From a virus: a stretch of 30,058 nucleotides of DNA. The stretch covers positions 1 to 30,058 of the IMG/VR virus record IMGVR_UViG_3300026075_000029. The stretch is one strand, 5' to 3'. Positions within the stretch are counted from its first letter, which is position 1, and every line of letters begins with the position of its first letter. Shown in pieces: positions 1-6,872 of the stretch. The translations under genes were made by a program, and so were the position numbers. The notes under the pieces were generated by a model. It saw nothing but the letters and a program-made list of their open reading frames with translations. It had not been told where the DNA came from and did not search any database.

Positions 1-619
1 CGCAACCGATGCGGCAGACGTAGGACTGCACGCACTTCAGAATCATCGCCGACAGATAGGACCAGGCGCCCTCGGGAACCTCTTCGGCGTGCCCGTCCTT
101 CACGACGGTCTTCGTCCGGGCGTACTCGGAGATCTCGGCGAAGAAGAAGAAGGGCGAGGTGCCGTCCTTGTATTCGAGCAGGCCCCAGGCCCCGCGGACA
201 GAGCCGCGGTGGCTTTCCTGGTCGTCGGCCTTGACGCCCTCGCCGAGGGAGGCGTGGCGGTGGACGAAGTTGATGCCGTCCTGGGTGTGCTCGACCTCGT
301 AGGTGTCTTTGGCGCGGACTACGTCGGAGCGGATGCCTTTGAAGTTGTCGGATTCCCGAGCCTTTTTCAGGAAGCCGTCGCGGCCAACCGCGGGGCGGTA
401 GAAGACTTCGATGCCGGTGCTGGTCTCGCGTTCGCCCTTCAGCAACCAGATCTCGCCGGAAAGCGGGTTGAGACTCATCGAGGCCGCCATCGCCAGGAAG
501 GGAAGTAGCGCGGGGTTCGTCGCCTCTATGCCGAGGTGGTGCGCGATCGCCTGCCGATCGGCCTCGGTGAACTGCGCGGCGGCGGCGAGGGGGTTGAGCT
601 GAATCAGATCTTCGGCCAT
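1..619 (-). CDS. recT: RecT/Bet-family single-strand annealing protein, 3' end beyond window
   Basis: This is the N-terminal 206 residues of a RecT/Redbeta-type recombinase, which anneals complementary single strands in phage recombination and usually works with an exonuclease. I translated it by hand from the ATG at 619. The family signature is clear: MSLNPLSGEIWLLKG near residues 48-62, then FYRPAVGRDGFLKKA near 73-87, followed by a GI-S-V stretch and an H-HA motif. The start is set by GGAGG seven bases upstream. The gene is open at the left edge, so its C-terminus and any exonuclease partner are not seen. It lies beyond a terminator that closes the lysis unit, and an operator-like palindrome sits 23 bases before the ATG, so it probably belongs to a separately controlled early unit. 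Bet versus RecT subfamily is not resolved. Confidence 0.9.
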   Translation of the reverse strand, partial: MAEDLIQLNPLAAAAQFTEADRQAIAHHLGIEATNPALLPFLAMAASMSLNPLSGEIWLLKGERETSTGIEVFYRPAVGRDGFLKKARESDNFKGIRSDVVRAKDTYEVEHTQDGINFVHRHASLGEGVKADDQESHRGSVRGAWGLLEYKDGTSPFFFFAEISEYARTKTVVKDGHAEEVPEGAWSYLSAMILKCVQSYVCRIGC

Positions 620-642
620 CTTGAAGCCTCCAGGTTCGGGTG

Positions 643-659
643 TGGGAAGAAAGTTACCA
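643..659. promoter_or_regulatory. Operator-like imperfect palindrome before recT
   Basis: TGGGAA, five bases, TTACCA: one mismatch from a perfect inverted repeat. It lies between the terminator at 680-701 and the recT ribosome binding site. Thirteen bases (AACTTTCTTCCCA on the recT sense strand) recur in the same orientation relative to the gene upstream of the plus-strand metallopeptidase. A repressor or activator site is inferred; no cognate regulator gene is in the window. Confidence 0.45.
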
Positions 660-679
660 GTCATCCGCCGGAACGAGAA

Positions 680-701
680 GGGGCCACCCGAAGGTGGCCC
701 C
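680..701 (-). terminator. Rho-independent terminator with UUCG tetraloop
   Basis: A perfect 9-bp GC-rich stem (GGGGCCACC/GGTGGCCCC) closes a four-base loop that reads TTCG on the minus strand, the very stable C(UUCG)G tetraloop. It is followed on the minus strand by TTCTCGTTCC, a broken but T-rich tract. It lies after the last gene of the lysis unit and before recT, so it fits as the end of late transcription. Confidence 0.8.
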
Positions 702-790
702 GACTCCCCGTGGTTCAGATCACCCGAACCCTCCCGTCGCAAGGCCTAAGACCTGGCGCGGAGGAATGACCGTCACCTACGCTCGGCAGC

Positions 791-1291
791 TTACCTGAGC
801 GCGGAGACCAAATGCGCTGGTTCGAGGCCGTAGTAGTCGTCCATCAAGATCTCGCGGAGGTGCGCGCGGCGGCGAAAGACATCGGCGGAGTAGTCGCCGC
901 CGGTCGCATAGAGGTCGGGGTCGGCCTGCTCGACATAGCCGCGGACGGCTTCGTCCATGCCCGAGTCCCAGGCAGCGACGGCGACGCGCATCAGCCGATC
1001 GGTCGGGACGCCACGCTCATCGGCCTCCTTCACGTTCTGGTTGAGGACGGTGCGGAGACGGCGGAGGGCCGGGACCAGGAAGGGCTTGTCCCCCCGGCGG
1101 AGCACCTCCTTGGCGGGCGAGGACGGGCCGCGGCCGTCGGTGCGCTCGCGGCTGGCGACGGCGAGCAGATGGTCGATGGTGACCGGCCCGCGCCGCTTAC
1201 TGCAAAGCGCCACCAGGCTGTAGACCCGGTGGCGCCCTATCTGCTCCCGAAGATCTACTTCGAGGGTGAGACGAGAAGGAGTCTTCGTCAC
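791..1291 (-). CDS. Hypothetical protein downstream of holin-like gene
   Basis: I do not recognise a family in this 166-residue protein. It is soluble-looking, charged (many Arg, Asp and Glu) and has no signal peptide or membrane segment. Its ATG overlaps the stop of the holin-like gene as ATGA, so the two are translationally coupled and it is the last gene of the lysis unit before the terminator at 680-701. An arginine-rich central part (residues 45-80) and an acidic C-terminal half with several aromatic residues are visible. The coding assignment rests on the long open frame, the coupling and the position; function is open. Confidence 0.7.
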   Translation of the reverse strand: MTKTPSRLTLEVDLREQIGRHRVYSLVALCSKRRGPVTIDHLLAVASRERTDGRGPSSPAKEVLRRGDKPFLVPALRRLRTVLNQNVKEADERGVPTDRLMRVAVAAWDSGMDEAVRGYVEQADPDLYATGGDYSADVFRRRAHLREILMDDYYGLEPAHLVSALR

Positions 1292-1695
1292 CCGGAGCGG
1301 CCGCTGACCATCGCCCCGAGGCCGTTGTTGGCGAAGAGGCCCTTGGCGACGAAGAGACCGGCGACCCAGGGCGACACCTCATTCACCCATCCTTCGTAGG
1401 TCAGCGGGGCGGAAAGCACTTCGATGCCGCCGACGATCACCGCGACGATCACCAGGAGGACATAGGCCCCCAACACCGGCTCGCCTGCCGTCGCCTTCGT
1501 GAACTTGATCTGCGCGGCGCCGATCCCGACCCCGAGCGCGACCGCCTGGAGCTGGAGGAGGGAGACGAGGCCCATCGCGGTGAGCGGCGTGACGAAGACC
1601 ACGTAGACGCCGATCAAGACGAAGGCGGCAAAGACGACGAGGGCGGTGTTGCTCTGGGTGAGGAACTTCAAGAGGGAGGCGAATTGATGCTTCAC
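1288..1695 (-). CDS. Small multi-span membrane protein, candidate holin
   Basis: A 135-residue protein with three clear hydrophobic segments (about residues 17-37, 43-63 and 74-95) and a weaker fourth (107-123), with a short basic N-terminus and a polar tail. Holins form the inner-membrane lesion that releases or activates endolysins, and small multi-span proteins next to lysins usually fill this role. I chose the GTG at 1695 because AAAGGAA lies about seven bases upstream; a longer open frame reaching 1929 would run through the 53-residue gene and the end of the glycosidase gene. It follows the glycosidase and the 53-residue gene and overlaps the next gene by four bases. Holin function is inferred from topology and place only. 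Confidence 0.7.
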   Translation of the reverse strand: MKHQFASLLKFLTQSNTALVVFAAFVLIGVYVVFVTPLTAMGLVSLLQLQAVALGVGIGAAQIKFTKATAGEPVLGAYVLLVIVAVIVGGIEVLSAPLTYEGWVNEVSPWVAGLFVAKGLFANNGLGAMVSGRSG

Positions 1696-1729
1696 GGGTG
1701 GTTCCTTTCGGTTGAGGCGGGACGGCGCA

Positions 1730-1891
1730 TTACTCGGTGTCCTTGACCATGAGCTGCTGACCGCGCTCCGGCCACTTCCGGTCGGGGACGTAATCGCTGT
1801 TCTGAGAGATGCGGACGATGGCGAAGGTGCCGTTCTCGTCCTCTTCCACGACCTCATCGACGGTCCAGCTATCGGGTTGGTCCTTGGGCAT
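1730..1891 (-). CDS. Small acidic protein in lysis cassette
   Basis: A 53-residue acidic protein with no match I recognise. It starts with an ATG preceded by AAAGGAC at six bases and ends with TAA 34 bases before the GTG of the holin-like gene. The upstream glycosidase gene stops three bases before it, so the cassette is continuous. The sequence is rich in Asp, Glu and Trp and has no membrane segment. An antiholin or regulator is possible from its place, but nothing in the sequence proves this. Confidence 0.7.
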   Translation of the reverse strand: MPKDQPDSWTVDEVVEEDENGTFAIVRISQNSDYVPDRKWPERGQQLMVKDTE

Positions 1892-1894
1892 GGC

Positions 1895-2410
1895 TCAGTC
1901 CTTTCCAGCGAGTTTCGGCCGCCACTCATCGGCCCGGTTCAGCACCTCGGTGGCGTAGGTGCCGTTCGGGTTGCCCTCGCCACCGTTGTAGGCGCCGGTC
2001 CCGGTGAACTCGCCGAGGCGGTCAACGAGTCCGTCCAAGATCTCGACGGCGAGGTAGACCTGCACCTTCGGCTTCCACAGCCCGGAGCGCACTTTGATGT
2101 ACGTCCACCACGTCACCTGGCCGAGGCCGACGCCGTTGGAGCCGCCGCCGCGGCGGCGCACCACCTCGACGCGGAAGCGCAGGTAGTTCTCGCGGGTTAC
2201 TCGCAATCCGGCGTTTAGCCCACCGAGGTCGTGTCCGTAAATCACCTTGAAGTCGGACTCCTGCTCGAACATCGCGAAGCCGAGCGCGTAGCGCAGCTTC
2301 TCCTTGCGGCAGGCGAAGGCGATATAGGTGGCGATGTTCTCGGGCACACCGTGAGCCGCGGCGCGCTTGGCGACGCGGCGGGCAGCACGGCGAGAGAAGA
2401 GGCGGCGCAT
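1895..2410 (-). CDS. SLT-type peptidoglycan glycosidase (endolysin component)
   Basis: A 171-residue lysozyme-fold protein expected to cleave the glycan strands of peptidoglycan. The three hallmarks of the soluble lytic transglycosylase fold are visible in order: the catalytic glutamate in FEQESDF (Glu51 by alignment to QES), a GLGQVT motif at 95-100 corresponding to GLMQ, and GAYNGG at 139-144 corresponding to AYNAG. The N-terminus is very basic (about nine Arg/Lys in the first 16 residues) and carries no signal peptide, so export needs the holin. It starts six bases after the stop of the M15-like peptidase gene, with AGAGG just upstream. Together the two genes supply a glycan cutter and a peptide cutter. 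Confidence 0.85.
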   Translation of the reverse strand: MRRLFSRRAARRVAKRAAAHGVPENIATYIAFACRKEKLRYALGFAMFEQESDFKVIYGHDLGGLNAGLRVTRENYLRFRVEVVRRRGGGSNGVGLGQVTWWTYIKVRSGLWKPKVQVYLAVEILDGLVDRLGEFTGTGAYNGGEGNPNGTYATEVLNRADEWRPKLAGKD

Positions 2411-2416
2411 CCGCCT

Positions 2417-3124
2417 CTAGCCCACCAGGCTGACGCCTACATGGACGTGGTCACCGTGGCCGATGCCGCTACCCCAGAGGATCTGGATGCGGTAGGTGTG
2501 CCCGTCCACCCGGATGTCGAAGGTGGCGTAGCTGTTCGGCGACCAGGAGGTGTTCCCCAGGTTGGCGGCGAGGGCGCGGGCGTCGTCTTCGCCAGAGAAG
2601 GTCGGGAAGTCGCGGGCGTCCGTGGAGGTCTTCGTGGTGAGGTGGTCGCTGGTGGACGACCCGCCGATCGCGGCGTTGTGGGCGGGGGTGCGCTTGCCGG
2701 AGCCGAGCGGCAGGCCGCGGTCCAACAGGAAGCCTTCGATGTAGGCCAGCACCTCGGAGGAGCCGTTGTAGTGCGGCTCGCCGGGGTAGAGGGTGACCTG
2801 GATGCCGCCGAGGGTGCCCGCTTCCTTGTGCTTCTGGCGCTTGCGCTTGGCGTCGTCGCGGCGCGCGATATCGCGCTTCTTCATCTCCTCCGAGCGCGGC
2901 TTCTTCCCGAGCAGGACGGCTTCGATGTGCGGCGTCAGCTTGCCGCGGTGGATCTTGGCGAGCTGCTCATCGGAGAACCCGAGCAGCCAGGCGGCCATGT
3001 GGATGGCGTCCCAGGAGCGCTCGCCCAGCTCCCCGTCCTCCTTGACCTTGCGCCATTTGAAGCGACGCCTACCGAGGATGCCGTTGGCGGCGTGCTGAAG
3101 GCGTTTGGCTTTGCCCGGCTTCAT
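2417..3124 (-). CDS. M15-like zinc peptidase endolysin with N-terminal helical domain
   Basis: A 235-residue predicted peptidoglycan peptidase. The C-terminal domain has the LAS/M15 layout: SDH at 159-161, an Asp at 169 and HVH at 226-228, giving the expected two histidines and one aspartate for zinc. The spacing from His161 to Asp169 is one residue longer than in the canonical SxHxxGxAxD. Residues 1-75 look like a small helical domain resembling peptidoglycan-binding modules; 76-100 is a charged Lys/Arg linker. The ATG at 3124 has only a weak AGG before it but sits 13 bases from a -10 box of the phage promoter family, so translation is probably near-leaderless. It is the first gene of the lysis unit. 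Confidence 0.85.
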   Translation of the reverse strand: MKPGKAKRLQHAANGILGRRRFKWRKVKEDGELGERSWDAIHMAAWLLGFSDEQLAKIHRGKLTPHIEAVLLGKKPRSEEMKKRDIARRDDAKRKRQKHKEAGTLGGIQVTLYPGEPHYNGSSEVLAYIEGFLLDRGLPLGSGKRTPAHNAAIGGSSTSDHLTTKTSTDARDFPTFSGEDDARALAANLGNTSWSPNSYATFDIRVDGHTYRIQILWGSGIGHGDHVHVGVSLVG

Positions 3125-3137
3125 AAACCTGGGGATC

Positions 3138-3167
3138 AGGCTACTACTCTCGCGGAGAGGAAACCGC
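3138..3167 (-). promoter_or_regulatory. Phage promoter family, copy at lysis cassette
   Basis: GCGGTTTC, 16 bases, TAGCCT, then 13 bases to the ATG of the M15-like peptidase. The octamer and spacing are identical to the copies at 18173-18202, 28494-28523 and 29203-29232. The predicted transcript would begin only about six bases before the start codon. Confidence 0.7.
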
Positions 3168-3188
3168 CGAAGCCGATGGATCGATGAG

Positions 3189-3205
3189 TGGGAACTTTCT
3201 TCCCA
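3189..3205. promoter_or_regulatory. Operator-like perfect palindrome in divergent region
   Basis: TGGGAA-CTTTC-TTCCCA is a perfect 6-bp inverted repeat with a 5-base spacer. It lies between the divergent lysis promoter (3138-3167) and the plus-strand metallopeptidase gene. A weak plus-strand -10 (TACCAT at 3215-3220, preceded by TG and one base) would place the palindrome over the -35 region, as expected for repression. Its only other near copy in the window is upstream of recT. Confidence 0.5.
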
Positions 3206-3261
3206 TTCTGGTGCTACCATAACCGGCGTCACCCGAAACCGATCTCCTGAAGGAGGCGCCC

Positions 3262-4008
3262 ATGATCCGCAGAACCCTCCCCCTCGCCCTCGCCGTCGCC
3301 GTCGTCCTCGCCTGGGCCTCGCCCGCCGACGCGATGGTGGTCGCTGGCGACGCCAACCCGTTCTACGTCCAGTGGGCCGCCGAAGCGAAGATGCCGACCC
3401 CGCCCCGGATCGTGGTCGCCGACCGCGAATGCCCAGAGTTCCGCGCGACGATCTGCGCTCACCCGACACGCCGACTCGTGGTGATGCCCGACGAAAGCGA
3501 CCTGTTCGATGAAGGCGACGAGAGCAGTGGTGAAGAGGTCCGGGCCGCCGACGCAGCGAGGCGCCAGCAGTACGTCGCCGAATGGGAACTGCGCCAGGAC
3601 GAAATTCGTCAGGCATCCGAAGAACAGGGATCGTCACCCCCGCCCCGCGAACCCGTGCCCCCGGCGGCGCCCGTGTCGGCCGAGCCGGTGGAAGCGCCCG
3701 AAGATCGAAGTGGCGATCAGGCGATGTACCGCTTCTTCTTCTACCACGAGGTCGCCCACGTGATCGACCTCGGAGAACACCAGGGCGCCCGGCTCTACCG
3801 GCGGATCTTCGGGCACCTAATCGAAGGCTCAACCAGGATCGAACCCCGCGAGCTGCTGGCCGACGCCTATGCCCTATGCGCGTTCGACCGGACGAAGGTG
3901 ACGACGTTCGCCAGCCGCCCACTGAGCGCCTATAGCTACGGAGCTTGGCAGCCGAGTCTGCGGGTCCACCGCCGAGTCTGCCGAGTCCTCGCCGCGGGCC
4001 TGGCCTAG
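3262..4008 (+). CDS. Secreted HExxH zinc metallopeptidase
   Basis: A 248-residue protein with an export signal: two arginines, a hydrophobic core at residues 5-19 and a likely signal peptidase I site after ADA at 24. The catalytic motif HEVAH is at 162-166, followed by ELLADAYA (197-204), where Glu197 or Asp201 could be the third zinc ligand; this is the layout of gluzincin-like peptidases. Four cysteines in the mature part (57, 65, 206, 240) fit an extracytoplasmic protein. Residues 80-152 form an acidic, then Pro-rich linker. The start has a strong AAGGAGG five bases upstream. It is the only plus-strand gene, divergent from the lysis unit and convergent with the tail fibre. A lysis helper, an outer-surface protease or a lysogenic-conversion factor are all possible. 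Confidence 0.85.
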   Translation: MIRRTLPLALAVAVVLAWASPADAMVVAGDANPFYVQWAAEAKMPTPPRIVVADRECPEFRATICAHPTRRLVVMPDESDLFDEGDESSGEEVRAADAARRQQYVAEWELRQDEIRQASEEQGSSPPPREPVPPAAPVSAEPVEAPEDRSGDQAMYRFFFYHEVAHVIDLGEHQGARLYRRIFGHLIEGSTRIEPRELLADAYALCAFDRTKVTTFASRPLSAYSYGAWQPSLRVHRRVCRVLAAGLA

Positions 4009-5009
4009 AGCAAGATCCAGGCCATCGAGCAGCCCAACCCGGCGTCGCAGCGCCGTGCGTAAGCGTTCTTCTTGATCCGCTGCTGGATGGTCTGTTTCGC
4101 AGCGGTAACCGGCAGCGCGTAGGCCTGCATCATCGACCGCCGCATCGGCAGGTTGGTGAACCCGGTGTAGAGGTCTTTCGCCACCCGCACGTTCTCGGCT
4201 TCGGCGTTGAGTTTGATACTGCCTTCGGGTTCATAGGTTTCCCCGCCCGTCCCGGCGGTGGCCGTGAGTTCGATATCCCAGATGGCGACGATGTGCAGGG
4301 TTCCGGCAACTGCAGGGGTGACTTCAAACGAGCAGCCAGTCACGCTGGTCCAGGTATTGGCTGCCAAGGATGCCGTGGCTCCGCTTGCGGAAGCCACCCC
4401 CATGCTCAGTTTCGTCTTCCGTGACGTGATCGCGCCGTCTGCAACGTCGCCCTCGGCGACACTGCCAGCCTTGTATCCCGCGAGCAGGCCGCCGTCTACG
4501 TCGCGCGTCCAAGTGATGTCAGAGCCAGACGCGCTCGAAAGCGCCCCGTCCTCGATCTGGGCGCCGCCGACCGAGCCGTAGGTCTGTCGGATTTTTTCGA
4601 TCGCCGCGCCGGACCAATCGACCTCGCCGATCTTCTCGGTGATGTCGATGCCTTCGCCGGTCGGCGCGGCGCCGGAGGTCACCCTCAGTTCCCAGGTGTA
4701 GACGGTGTGGTCGGTGAAGACAGCGGGCGTGTTATCGACTTCGTTTTTTTTCGCCACCGCCCAGATCGAGTAAGTGGCTTTCGCGCCGGACACCGTCCGT
4801 TCGACGGTCGCCTCGTTCATCCGCCATTTGCCCTCGATGATGACCCCGGCGACACCGAGGGTCGCGTGGGGGGCGACCTGGATCACCGTCGCTGATTTGC
4901 GGGTGATGTGGAGCGTGTTGACGCTGGTGAGCGCCTGCTGGATCGCGTTCGCCCACCACGAGGGGAACACGTCTTTCCGAGCGAAGAGCCAGTTGAGATC
5001 GACCGTCAT
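4005..5009 (-). CDS. Tail fibre or receptor-binding protein
   Basis: A 334-residue protein in the position of the tail fibre, just after the baseplate J and DUF2313 genes. The N-terminal ~140 residues (conserved-looking WWANAIQQAL start) probably attach to the baseplate. The middle (residues 150-205) is rich in Gly, Ala and Asp with the GxI-DGAIT-like pattern typical of trimeric fibre shafts, and the C-terminal ~130 residues look like a beta-sandwich head (S/T-rich alternating strands). It carries its own promoter candidate and no clear Shine-Dalgarno. Its TAG stop overlaps the TAG of the convergent metallopeptidase gene. Receptor binding is inferred from place and composition. Confidence 0.75.
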   Translation of the reverse strand: MTVDLNWLFARKDVFPSWWANAIQQALTSVNTLHITRKSATVIQVAPHATLGVAGVIIEGKWRMNEATVERTVSGAKATYSIWAVAKKNEVDNTPAVFTDHTVYTWELRVTSGAAPTGEGIDITEKIGEVDWSGAAIEKIRQTYGSVGGAQIEDGALSSASGSDITWTRDVDGGLLAGYKAGSVAEGDVADGAITSRKTKLSMGVASASGATASLAANTWTSVTGCSFEVTPAVAGTLHIVAIWDIELTATAGTGGETYEPEGSIKLNAEAENVRVAKDLYTGFTNLPMRRSMMQAYALPVTAAKQTIQQRIKKNAYARRCDAGLGCSMAWILL

Positions 5010-5018
5010 CCGGCAGCG

Positions 5019-5048
5019 AGTCTAGAGGCGTCCGGATTCAGCTCCCGC
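5019..5048 (-). promoter_or_regulatory. Degenerate phage promoter before tail fibre
   Basis: GCGGGAGC, 16 bases, TAGACT, then nine bases to the ATG of the fibre gene. It keeps GCGG, the last C, the spacing and a TAnnCT -10, but lacks the TTT of the full octamer. The fibre gene has no good ribosome binding site, which agrees with near-leaderless translation. Confidence 0.45.
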
Positions 5049-5092
5049 CCAGCTAGGATGGGCACGCGGGGCCAGCCGGTCCCCGGGGCGCA

Positions 5093-5121
5093 GGGGCGGG
5101 CGCGGAGTGGGCGCCCGCCCC
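5093..5121 (-). terminator. GC-rich hairpin after DUF2313 gene, possible terminator
   Basis: A perfect 11-bp stem (GGGGCGGGCGC/GCGCCCGCCCC) with a seven-base loop lies in the 124-base gap between the DUF2313 gene and the fibre gene. No T-tract follows on the minus strand, so termination is less certain than at 680-701; U-less hairpins are proposed terminators in high-GC bacteria. It directly precedes the fibre promoter candidate. Confidence 0.45.
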
Positions 5122-5133
5122 CACTTCGCGAAG

Positions 5134-5676
5134 CTAGGGCGTGGAGTGGAACTGCTGCACGTCCATTTCGGACTGGTCCAAGATGAAGTCCTCGCCCGAT
5201 TCCACGAAGAGTTCCCAGGCGGCCGGGATCTTCGCGCGCAGAATCCGTTCGGCCTGGAGGAAGTCGGAGCTACCCACTTTGAAGGGCACTTTGACCCGGA
5301 TCGTCTGGTCGGGCGTGTTGTCCTCTTCGTAGCTCCACCCCGGGCCGAGGAAGGCGGTGATCTGCTCCTCCCAGGTTTTGCCGGAAGGGTCGGGGATGGC
5401 GCCGAGGAGTTTGGTGATGACGAGGCCGCGGCGGGTGGAGACATCGACGCCGACTGGGTTGACCGTCAGCTTCAGCGCCGTCTCCCAGAGCGGCAAGGTC
5501 AGGGCGTTGGCTTTGATCGGGATCATGCCGTCGCGGATTTCCCGAGCGAGCGCGCGCTGGCGCTCCCCCTCATTGGCGAAGCACAAGCAGAGAGCCTTGT
5601 GCTCCGGCGCTTCCTGCGCCCAGCCCGGCAGCTCTTCGAGCCGGGCCTGGGCGGCGGGCGTGAGCACCCGCGCCAT
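5134..5676 (-). CDS. DUF2313-like baseplate protein (XkdU/YmfQ type)
   Basis: A 180-residue protein in the place and size range of DUF2313 (XkdU, YmfQ, Mu gp48-like) proteins, which cap the wedge beside baseplate J and connect to fibres. The N-terminal LEELPGWAQEAPEHKALC stretch, the WETALKLT segment near residues 64-71 and the run of helices that follows, with a LLGAIPDPSGKTW segment, are in keeping with that family. Its start overlaps the J gene stop by one base (TGATG). Family assignment rests on synteny more than on any catalytic residue, as this is a structural protein. Confidence 0.65.
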   Translation of the reverse strand: MARVLTPAAQARLEELPGWAQEAPEHKALCLCFANEGERQRALAREIRDGMIPIKANALTLPLWETALKLTVNPVGVDVSTRRGLVITKLLGAIPDPSGKTWEEQITAFLGPGWSYEEDNTPDQTIRVKVPFKVGSSDFLQAERILRAKIPAAWELFVESGEDFILDQSEMDVQQFHSTP

Positions 5677-6872
5677 CAGACCGCGCCTTCGGTGATCGTG
5701 GATTCGGTCGGTCGGTATTCGGCGACCTGGGCCGGGTCGTCATCGAGCACAAGGTTCGCGGCCGCAGCGTTGATTTCGACGGCACCGACATCGTGGACGC
5801 CCTCGAAGGAGGCGATCCGGGCGATGATCTTCTGCCGGACCACTTCGTCGCCGGGGGGGACGTGGCTCATGTAGTCGGCGAGGGCCTCATCGATGAAGGG
5901 CTTGAGGGCGACGGTGCCGCCGGTTCCTTCGAGCGAGTAGCCATCGTTGAACTCGATTTTGACTTTGACTTTCGCTTTGACCGTGACCGCGGTTTCGACG
6001 GTGACGGTGTGGCCGACCGGGGCCTGCCCGGAGCCTTTGCCCGCCACTGGGTCCAGGAAGGCTTTGAGGTCGGTGACGAGTTCGGCGGAGTTGGGCTGGC
6101 CGTCCGCGGTGCGGATGACGACCTTGACGGTGCCGGGTCCGTTCCAGACCGGGAAGACGGTGACCAGGCCGATCGACGCGGAGAAGGCGCGCGCCCAGAC
6201 GACGTAGTCGTGGACGTTGCCCGGCCCCTGGCCCTCGAAGACCTCCAGGAGACGTTCGCGGAGAGCCTCATCGGTCTCGGGGTCGGAGCCGCCGATGATC
6301 GGGTCGGCGTTGGCGACCGTCACCTCTTCTTCGGATTCGATGGTCGAGAGGACGATCGTGACCTCGCCGACAGCGGCATCGGTTGCCTTGCCCGATTCGA
6401 TCGCGGTGACCGGCAGGGTGACGGTACCGCCCGCGATCGTCCCGCCTTCGCTGACTTCGTATGCCTTCACCGAGGCCCCTTCGACAGGAGACTCGGCGGC
6501 GACCACGGTGCCCGCCGGGACGAGGGTGCCGTCTTCCCCGGTGAAGGTGACCTCCCCGGAGGCGTGGGTCGCGGCGAGCCGTTCGAGCGAATAGGTGAGC
6601 GCGTGGTCGTCCAGGTAGGTGCCCCAGGCGAAGGCGGGGAAAGTTGCCGCCACGTAGTCGGTGCCCATCACGTCGTAGGTTTTGGCGGCCTCCCGGACAC
6701 CGGGCTGAGAGGAGATGAAGAAGTGGTTGCCCTCGCGGGTGTCCACCCACTCATCGGCGTCATCGACGGTCAGCCCTTCGTTTGCCCAGCCGTTCCACCG
6801 GAGCCGGATGGTCGTCTCCGTCTCTTCGGGAAAGAGCGGCAGGAGGCTCAGGAAGTCTTCAGCGATCGCCAT
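5676..6872 (-). CDS. Baseplate J-like protein (XkdT/gpJ)
   Basis: A 398-residue baseplate wedge protein. Recognisable features are the early G-YLD-HA region (about residues 83-92), the beta-rich middle with EVTFTGEDGTLVPAGTVV typical of baseplate J, and the conserved GGSDPETDEALRERLLEVFE motif near 194-213, followed by WARAFSASIGLVTVFPVW and a DGQPN-like stretch. Length matches the family (350-480). The ATG immediately follows the TAA of the upstream DUF2634 gene, with no separate ribosome binding site, suggesting coupled translation. In PBSX-like tails this protein and DUF2634 form the wedge around the hub. Confidence 0.93.
   Translation of the reverse strand: MAIAEDFLSLLPLFPEETETTIRLRWNGWANEGLTVDDADEWVDTREGNHFFISSQPGVREAAKTYDVMGTDYVAATFPAFAWGTYLDDHALTYSLERLAATHASGEVTFTGEDGTLVPAGTVVAAESPVEGASVKAYEVSEGGTIAGGTVTLPVTAIESGKATDAAVGEVTIVLSTIESEEEVTVANADPIIGGSDPETDEALRERLLEVFEGQGPGNVHDYVVWARAFSASIGLVTVFPVWNGPGTVKVVIRTADGQPNSAELVTDLKAFLDPVAGKGSGQAPVGHTVTVETAVTVKAKVKVKIEFNDGYSLEGTGGTVALKPFIDEALADYMSHVPPGDEVVRQKIIARIASFEGVHDVGAVEINAAAANLVLDDDPAQVAEYRPTESTITEGAV

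Noticed and set aside
3234-3239. Further GGTTTC on the minus strand near the divergent region
   Set aside because: No TAnnnT at 16 bases (the sequence there is GGTAGC), and TATGGT comes at 13; not counted as a family member.
2417-3922. 501-codon frame with start at 3922 for the M15-like lysin
   Set aside because: The extra 266 residues are antisense to the plus-strand metallopeptidase and Arg-rich; ATG 3124 begins the well-composed part and has a promoter.
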